A DNA stretch of 64,000 nt from Neofusicoccum parvum (Eukaryota; Ascomycota; Dothideomycetes; Botryosphaeriales; Botryosphaeriaceae). Where the stretch lies: the NCBI GenBank assembly GCA_020912385.1, contig CP087206.1, positions 620,001 to 684,000 of the forward strand. Direction: 5' to 3'. Shown piece by piece: positions 57,470 through 64,000 of the stretch. A program made the translations under genes and the position numbers. The notes under the pieces are model-generated. The model made no database searches and had not been told where the DNA came from. It was given only the letters and a program-made list of their open reading frames with translations. How positions within the stretch are numbered: position 1 is the first letter of the stretch; each line of letters starts with the position of its first letter.

Positions 57470-58796
57470 ATGAAGATCACCCCGGCCCTCCTCGCCGCGC
57501 TCAGCGCCATCACCACCACGACGCTCGCGCACCCCACCCTCCAGTCTCTGGACTTCAGCGAGCACGGTGTCACCGTCGAGAGGCGCGCCGACCCGAGTTT
57601 GGTTGGCTACCTGGGCGCCTTCTTCCTCGGTGACGAGCCCAGTGTCTACTTCTACCGCAGCAATGGCAACAACCCGCTGTCGCTCACGGCGCTTAACGGC
57701 GGCAACCCCGTGATTGTGCCCACGCTGGGTACTGGTGGCGTGAGGGATCCGACAATCGTTGCGGGCGGTGGGAGCGAGGCGGGGAATAAATGGTACGTGA
57801 TTGGGACAGACTTGGACATTGCGAAGGTAAGCTTCTTTTTTTTTTTCAATTTTTCCCCCATAGTCGACTGTAAAGAAAACGGACGACTTCAACTCAAATG
57901 AGGCCTCAAATAAGGCATGCTGGCGGGCAACTTGAAGCCAGCAATCCGGACGAATGCTTCAACTACTCGCACAGGTTTTCTTAACGCGTTCTGTCGGCTG
58001 GAGCACCTCTCACTGTGCCACCAGTTCTTTTACGGCCAACTGCGCTCTTGTCTGTGAGGAAGATTGTATTGGAAGGAAATCAACTAACACGCATATTTCA
58101 TAGACTAGCTGGGACGCAGCTCAACGCACCGGCTCCCGCGGCATCCTCGTTTGGGAGTCGACTGACCTGGTGACGTGGACGTCTGAGCGCCTCGTCGTCG
58201 TCGAGGACGAAACCGCCGGCATGGTGTGGGCGCCCGAAGCCATCTGGGACGCGGAGAAGAGCCAGTACCTCGTCTACTGGTCCTCTAAGTTCTACCCGAC
58301 TTCTGACCCCAACCACACCGGCAGCCCGTCGGCCATCAAGATCCGCAGCGCCTACACGTCGGACTTCAAGACCTTCACCGCGCCCACCGACTACGTCGAC
58401 TACTCGCCCAGCTCGATGATCGACCTGACCTTCCTGCCGCTCGGCAACAACGCCTACGCCCGCTTCATCAAGAACGAGACCGCGACCAACGTCTTCACCG
58501 AGATCAGCACGGACGGCCTCTTCGGCACGTGGACCCGTCCCGGCGGCGCGAGCGCGATCATCCAGCAGGGCGTCGAGGGTCCCGCCGCGTACTGGGACAA
58601 CCAGGTTGACGGGAAGGCATACTTGCTACTCGACTTCTTCGGCGGCAGCGGCTACGCGCCGTACCAGAGCACGGATGTCGAGTCAGGCTCCTGGAGCGCG
58701 GCGGATGCGAGCGCGTGGCCGGCGGATTTGAGGCATGGAAGCGTGCTGGCGGTGGATCAGGCTGGCTATGATGCGCTGGGTTCGGCGTTTGCTTAG
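57470..58796 (+). CDS. secreted GH43-family glycoside hydrolase, arabinanase-like, 349 aa
   Basis: Exons are 57470..57826 and 58104..58796; the 277-bp intron (GTAAGC, ACTAAC branch, ATAG acceptor, phase 0) is unusually long for this window. Residues 1-20 (MKITPALLAALSAITTTTLA) are a signal peptide. The five-bladed propeller signature is visible: GVRDPTIV near residue 91 with the likely catalytic base Asp; MVWAPEAIWD near 160, the transition-state Asp/Glu region; GVEGPA near 275 with the likely general acid Glu; RHGS near 329, the conserved His. There is no carbohydrate-binding module or C-terminal beta-sandwich. Family GH43 covers arabinanases, arabinofuranosidases and xylosidases; the exact substrate cannot be read. 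It likely acts on plant cell-wall arabinan or xylan side chains. Confidence 0.88.
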
Positions 58797-60942
58797 GCTG
58801 TTTGGCATTGGAATGACATGGCTGTAAATATGGAAGAGTTGACAATGTGAATGATCCGCGAATATTTTTCATTGTCTTCAAGACTGCTTTCCGTATCAGG
58901 GATCCGTGAAATAAACTGAAATGGTGCTGCATTCAGCAAGTAGTTGTCAGGGGAAATCTAGGGAAGGGAGCCTGCTTAATTCTCGTCGTTGCGATGTCAG
59001 AAATCTGGGAGCGATCTCGGAAAGCCTTATGATGATTGCAATGCCATGCAGGCTCGAATGAAACTTGTTTGGCCAGCTTTTTGGCGTACATGGACGGGCT
59101 CTCGTTAATGTCCGGACGGATACTTCAGACATTCAGCTCCGACAGCTATCTACGTTGACCCTCACACTTACGTATCAGACTTTACTTCTTGATAATGTTC
59201 CTTTATCACAGCCACTCAACAGTCATACACCTTTACAGGTAAAAGAAGAGCTTTGGTTTTGCCTTAATTTGAACGGGAGCTGAGGGTTGTGGTATTGATA
59301 AGTGAACTTTGTCCGGCGAGGAACTCCAGTGACCAAACTTATGACGATTATCCAAACCCTGCCGTCTCATTCAACGCAAGGCTCAATTAGCTAGTCTACA
59401 TCTCGGATTCTGGCCCGCATTTCTCGAGAAAATATTTCATCTATAGCGGCTCTCAAAATGAGATGAACTTTTGTATTTGTGTATTCGTTGAGCGCTCTTC
59501 AACGAAACTTCTATCTAGTAGAAATTCTTGGAGGTGCAAATTCTGCGAGAGGCTTCACAATGGAAAGTGCTGAGGAGGTTGTCAAACGCAGATACATTCA
59601 ATCCAACTAGAAAGACGGAAAGAACTCAGTTTTATAATTCGTCCGAATCCGTTCCCATTTATGATTTAGCCCATTCTTAGTAATTAGTTTTCTCCTATTT
59701 AATTGCTCTTATTTGCGTACATCTGCTTTTCTTTTTTCTTCAGCAATTGCTTCTTGTACATAGGACCAATCGTACAATTTACTTCACTACATTCCGCAAC
59801 ACTCAGCCCCTAAACTCTAAATTGCCACTCCTATCGATTCTCGAAGATTGCGTGAAGTCAAAGCACGCTCCGAGACACCTTAGAAATTTGCAGAAACTCT
59901 GTTGAGTTGGATGCTTTGTTTTCCTGTGCTGGTGAAAATCTCCGAGGAGATCCTTCGGCGGACCACCGAGAACGTAACACAAATTTCATGTACTTCACTA
60001 ATACTATGTTACTGCTACAAGATTGGTAATAGTCACAAGACGTGAGAGTATCATAGATACAAAGAATAAGGCTCTACCTTTTGGAAGATAGGTTCAGGCA
60101 ATTGATATTTAGTCGTCTCCAGTGCAAAAATTGTGACATACTTACACGGTTGTAGGGTCATCTTCTAGAGTAGTCTTTCTAATAGTTGTGTGACTAAATG
60201 TCTGGAGCATTTCCGTCGCTAGAGAGAACTGCGCAATTAATAATCAAGAAGACTACATCGCGGAAGCCCACTTCAACAATTTAGCGATAATGCATTGAGA
60301 TATTTTTTTCTCCCTTTCGAGGACGCAAAATACGAATTGAGACATTGCCTTGTAGCGAGGACTGCTCTAAGGTGAGATAATCAAGAAGGGCCGGGAGTTG
60401 TGGCAACCGAACGCAGTCCAATAGGTAAGTGAGAACCCAACGTCTTTTTTTTTTAGGCAAGCTTACGGTACTCAAGTCTCTCGCTAAGGCAGCGAAATGT
60501 GACAAGTCCCGCATAAGCCGCAGTTGCAAGACACCATCTGTGCTCTTACAAAGCATCAGCTCATTTCGAGACGGCTAGCCCGAACAGGCTGCACATCGCG
60601 AAGCAGGCGACTCATGCGTCAGTCGATTGGCTGCACCTTATCTCTCGCACGGAACGGCGCGACGCGCACGTCGCGTCGACGTCCTCGCTCCCCGCTTGGC
60701 CGCCCCACCACCAACACAGCACACGGGCATGAGGATCGGATCCGGCTTGCTGTCGGGCTCTACAACGGCACGAAGCAGCGGGCCTTACTAAAGACGATCA
60801 GTCAAGCCTCCGAACGTCGCATCCGCGGCCCGGGGTTGCGCAATCCAGCCACCGACGTGCGACGTGCAACCCGCCATTGACTCCTGAATCCCTTTCAGCC
60901 CCCCTGCCGCCGATCGACCTGTCGAGAGAAGGAAAAGGCGCG
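58797..60942. other. AT-rich gene-free stretch
   Basis: About 58.8-60.5 kb is visibly AT-richer than its surroundings, full of stops in all frames and with no recognisable domain. The last 400 bases return to GC-rich promoter-like DNA. It may be a decayed repeat or an RIP-affected segment, but no element could be identified. Confidence 0.5.
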
Positions 60943-60948
60943 TATAAA
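60943..60948 (+). promoter_or_regulatory. TATA box of the AflR-like gene
   Basis: TATAAA lies 57 bp upstream of the ATG at 61000. It argues that translation starts there and not at the upstream non-ATG codon at 60877 where the open frame begins. Confidence 0.6.
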
Positions 60949-60999
60949 GCGGTGCGCCATGGTGTGGTAGCGGGGCGATTCGTGCACACCCTGACGACC

Positions 61000-62295
61000 A
61001 TGATGGCGCCTGCTGCGGAATCTCCGTCGCCGTTCAACGACCTCGTCGACACCTCCTGGGACCGGCTGCGAAAGTCATGCGACGCCTGCCAGGAGGCGAA
61101 GGTCAAGTGCAGCCAGCAGAAACCTTCCTGCCGCCGCTGCGAGCGCCAATGCCAGCCTTGCATCTACAGCCCTCAGCGTCGCATTGGTCGCCCGCGCAAG
61201 AGAACGAGCCCTGCTTCGCCCGGTGGAGTGGTTTTCTCCGCCGTCTCAGGGATAGGAGGGGTGGCAAGCGGCGGTGGTGAAAGCAACGGCAGCAGAAGAG
61301 ACATTGAAGCAGAAAGAGAAGGTAGAGAACGACAGGGAGACGGAGGCGGAGGGCATGCAGGAGCAGTGAGAAGAGCAGGACGAGATGGAGGAGAAGACAG
61401 AGACGGCGACATCCACCTGTTGGACGCGGCTGCAAGCGGCACCGACAACACCTCCGACCACCAATTCAGCACCCTCTTCGCGGCATCCAGCCCGAGCTTC
61501 GCAGTCGCCAGCTCGGCCTCCCCGCTGCCCCCGGACTTCTTCGGCGACATGTCGCTGCTGTCCCGCGACTACGACGTCGCCTTCTCCACATCCTCCTCGT
61601 CCGCCTCGTCCACCAGCAACCTCGGGCCGGACGCGCACACCGCACTGCTGGGCAGCAGCTTCGGCGCCTCCTCCGCCTTCACCCCCGGCGGCGGCTGCGG
61701 CGCCGAGTGCTACGCGGCGCTGCTGCAGCAGCTGCTCTACCTGCACAAATGCCTGCCCGAGACGGCACGGCCCTCGATCGACATCATCCTGCAGGCGGAG
61801 CGCGACATGCGCGCGCACCACGCCCGCATCTTCGCGTGCAGGACGTGCGCCGCCAACCGGTCCAGCCTACTACTACTAGTGACGGTGGCGGAGCGCATCG
61901 TGCAGATGCTCGACCTGATCTTCGAGCGGCGATCGCTGCTCGACAACGAGAGCAGCGCGGCGCGCGGCGCGGCCGCTCGCGGTGACGGCGGCGGCAGTGC
62001 TTACGGCCTGGCCGGCTTGGCCTCGCCCGGCGGCGAGAAGCACAGGACCGCGGGCTACTCGTGTCCGCTGCCCATGCAGGTCGGCGGCGTCAAGGTGGAC
62101 CGGGAGAACAAGGACCCGTTTCTGAAGCAGCTGCTGCAGCTGCGCCTGACCAGGCTGGCCGCCGTGCTGCGGGAGCTGCAGCAGGCGAGCGCGGCCAGGC
62201 CGAGCGATTGCATGTACTTTGCCAGCGAGCTGTTCCTCGGCGAGTCTCTTCAGCGTTTGGAGTACTTGCGCGGTCAGATACAGATCTGGGAGTGA
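61000..62295 (+). CDS. AflR-like Zn2Cys6 transcription factor, 431 aa
   Basis: The frame has no ATG before 61000, where MMAPAAESPSPFNDLVD begins. The zinc cluster is perfect: C27-X2-C30-X6-C37-X6-C44-X2-C47-X6-C54, followed by the basic RRIGRPRKR tail seen in aflatoxin/sterigmatocystin-type regulators. A Gly/Ser-rich linker leads to an AflR-type regulatory region from about residue 230: CGAECYAALLQQLLYLHKCL, IDIILQAERDMRAHHARIFA, CRTCAANRSSLLLLVTVAER, then PLPMQVGGVKVD and FLKQLLQLRLTRLAAVLREL near the C-terminus. Such proteins activate secondary-metabolite clusters or act as general regulators. No polyketide synthase or NRPS is in the window, so the target is unknown. It converges on the gene at 62842..63525, 546 bp away. 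Confidence 0.87.
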   Translation: MMAPAAESPSPFNDLVDTSWDRLRKSCDACQEAKVKCSQQKPSCRRCERQCQPCIYSPQRRIGRPRKRTSPASPGGVVFSAVSGIGGVASGGGESNGSRRDIEAEREGRERQGDGGGGHAGAVRRAGRDGGEDRDGDIHLLDAAASGTDNTSDHQFSTLFAASSPSFAVASSASPLPPDFFGDMSLLSRDYDVAFSTSSSSASSTSNLGPDAHTALLGSSFGASSAFTPGGGCGAECYAALLQQLLYLHKCLPETARPSIDIILQAERDMRAHHARIFACRTCAANRSSLLLLVTVAERIVQMLDLIFERRSLLDNESSAARGAAARGDGGGSAYGLAGLASPGGEKHRTAGYSCPLPMQVGGVKVDRENKDPFLKQLLQLRLTRLAAVLRELQQASAARPSDCMYFASELFLGESLQRLEYLRGQIQIWE

Positions 62296-62841
62296 GACGG
62301 CTAGATAGGGTATAGAGCACATGGCGCCCACGCCAAATTGAGACGCGATGATTTCTAACAACTAGATATTAACTTTGACTATCTGCTGATCCCGGGAAGG
62401 ATCGGCGTGGCGAAATGGCGCGAACTCTAACAGATCTACAAGATAGATATCCACCCATGCCTACCATACGAAAGCGCTGAGGCTGCGAGCCAGAACACCA
62501 GAGGGCCAGCCCTTCAACTCACTCCATACTCCTCTCCTGCAATCCGATGACAATGCTTTTCTCCGCTGCAAGCAAGAGACATAAAAAAAACGTAAGCCGG
62601 CAGAAGGGAAGAGCTCCGGCAAACAGGCATCCAGTGATATCACGTTCTCCGCCCCTGCATGACGACATCACACGGCGCGCGGGCGAACCAACAAGCTCGC
62701 CCACGCTGATTGGACGGCGTCATGACGAAACGGGTAGGTACGCACAACAAGGCGTGCGAACCATCAGCCGCATCCACACGACCGGAATCAAACAAGGGAA
62801 AATAGAGACCAAAACTAATAGCGCGGTAAGACGCTCCCTTG
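62296..62841. other. convergent spacer between the two AflR-like genes
   Basis: This 546-bp stretch holds the 3' flanks of both genes. I see no additional coding sequence. Confidence 0.5.
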
Positions 62842-63525
62842 TCAATCCGAGCACAAACGGCCCAGCAGCGATAAGACGCGCGAGAGGGCGCGGCTGATGG
62901 GGATGTCCTGGGCGCTCCACTGCTCGACGTTGCTGCCGCCGGTGGTGGCGGCGGCATTGGCGGCGGTGACGGCGCGGCCCTTGTTGCGCACCTTCCGCAG
63001 GAAGGCGCTCAGGTCGGTCAGCAGGCGGCAGAGGACCTGGCGGGCGAAGAGCGCGGCCTCCTGGTCGTCGAGCTCGTACTTGCCGAAGCGCATGGGGCTG
63101 CGGGTGCACACCAGGCGGTCCGGGCCAGCCAGCGGGTCGGCGGCCGACGGGGGAGCGCCTCCCGCCGCCGCCGCTGCGGGCGGGGCGGAGAGGATCTGGT
63201 CGACGACGGTGGAGGCGGTGGGGCCCTGCTTGGAGGGGTCGACGAGGGCGTAGGCGGCGCAGGCCGCGTGGCAGAGGTTGGTGACGGCGTCGGCCGTGCC
63301 GACGAGGGCGTGGGCGAGCAGCGGCGCCCCGCCGCCGCTGCCGTGCTGCGCGGGCCCGCACGCGTCGATGCGCTCCCACAGCTCGTGCACCAGCGGCCCG
63401 ATGCCGAGCAGCGTCTCGAACGCCACGGCGCCGTGGCGCGGTATCTGCGCCGAGGCCAGCGTGGTGTGGTGGAGGCAGTCGCAGCCGCCGTGGTGGCCGT
63501 AGCCCGCCGCGGCCGCCATCATCAT
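62842..63525 (-). CDS. AflR-regulatory-domain-like protein lacking a zinc cluster, 227 aa
   Basis: A single exon begins at the ATG at 63525 (MMMAAAAGYGHHGGCDC). No Zn2Cys6 cluster is present and none is seen upstream to the window edge. The layout resembles the regulatory half of AflR-like factors: CDCLHHTTLASAQIPRHGAV, ETLLGIGPLVHELWERIDAC, a CHAACAAYALVD segment, then SPMRFGKYELDDQEAALFAR and QVLCRLLTDLSAFLRKV, which lines up by eye with PLPMQVGGVKVD...FLKQLLQLRLTRLAAVLREL in the convergent neighbour. A CTATAAG element at 63684..63690 lies 159 bp upstream, supporting an independent gene and not a detached exon. Possible roles are a partner, decoy or antagonist of the neighbour. The alternative is an exon of a larger factor extending beyond the window. 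Confidence 0.68.
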   Translation of the reverse strand: MMMAAAAGYGHHGGCDCLHHTTLASAQIPRHGAVAFETLLGIGPLVHELWERIDACGPAQHGSGGGAPLLAHALVGTADAVTNLCHAACAAYALVDPSKQGPTASTVVDQILSAPPAAAAAGGAPPSAADPLAGPDRLVCTRSPMRFGKYELDDQEAALFARQVLCRLLTDLSAFLRKVRNKGRAVTAANAAATTGGSNVEQWSAQDIPISRALSRVLSLLGRLCSD

Positions 63526-64000
63526 CGCGGCGTGCGCGCGTGCAATTGGCGCGCCGGGGTGTCGGGAGTGGGGGGGGGGGTGTGTCCCTGGGGCGGTGGC
63601 TCTGGGGTGCGGTCGAGATAAGCTGTAGCTGTGCCGTGACGTGCTACTCAGAGTCCGCGTGGTGTCTCCTGCATGGCGCCGTACTTATAGCTGATGCAAC
63701 CGCGGAAGGATAATGCCCGCCCGTCGACCAGGCCGGTTCCTGGCTGGGTGCAGGCGGCGGGAATGGCGTTCTGGCCAGCGTCAGCTATCAGTCGCGCACG
63801 CGCTGGGCGGCCGGGAGGGATTGGAAGGATTGGACCCTTCGACGATCAAGTGCTTACTTCCGGGCGTCGGGAGGGGCGTGGAGGCTGCGGATCCCGCTGC
63901 TGGCTCGCGTGGCCGCGATACGAGCGGCGTGTCGGGGCGGTCGAGACCAGCGCCGGTCTGCGGGGGCTGCTCGGCACGCGGGCGTCGCTGGAGGGAGGGC
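63526..64000. promoter_or_regulatory. promoter region at the window edge
   Basis: These 475 bp upstream of the 227-aa gene hold a TATA-like element on the minus strand (CTATAAG, 63684..63690). No zinc-cluster-coding sequence was seen on the minus strand here. The window ends without another gene. Confidence 0.5.

Noticed and set aside
1..64000. CRISPR arrays, rRNA genes, intact transposons
   Set aside because: No regularly spaced direct repeats with unique spacers, rRNA-like sequence, transposase or reverse-transcriptase motifs were seen; the only arrays are short mini- and microsatellites.

Overview
The window looks like chromosomal DNA of a filamentous ascomycete (Pezizomycotina, possibly a dothideomycete; the class is a guess). 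The signs are short GT-AG introns of 48-98 bp with CTRAY branch points, moderately high GC, fungus-specific families (Cdc11-type septation scaffold, AflR-like regulators, DHA1 drug transporters, a secreted GH43 enzyme, small cysteine-rich secreted proteins) and head-to-head gene pairs. There is no bacterial, plasmid or viral backbone, and I saw no rRNA, tRNA, CRISPR array or intact transposon.

Left half, about 2.4-35.2 kb, is mostly a housekeeping block. It holds an unknown 279-aa protein, a large disordered nuclear-type protein, the SIN scaffold Cdc11, the CK2 regulatory subunit Ckb1, a small secreted protein, a C2H2 zinc-finger factor of Zap1-like layout, a short acylated MGNLC protein, the splicing helicase Prp5, the 60S biogenesis factor Erb1 (divergent from prp5 across 388 bp), an Esc1-like bHLH factor and the seven-exon WD40 deubiquitinase cofactor Bun107/WDR48. 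Splice sites and phases were worked out by hand.

Right half, 35.2-64 kb, is accessory in character: long gene-free stretches, low-complexity repeats, a broken GH43 3' end, two divergent MFS exporters, two divergent paralogous cysteine-rich secreted proteins with a 12-bp minisatellite between them, a conserved tyrosine-rich protein, an intact secreted GH43 enzyme beside an AT-rich stretch, and an AflR-like Zn2Cys6 factor converging on a smaller gene that resembles only the AflR regulatory domain.

The most interesting points are the AflR-like pair (full factor plus apparent DNA-binding-less partner), the divergent secreted paralogue pair with its repeat-bearing promoter, three stop-free introns of 51, 51 and 57 nt that could be retained in frame in two nuclear RNA/DNA-binding proteins, and the GH43 pseudogene. 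All family names come from motif recognition by eye; no database search was possible.
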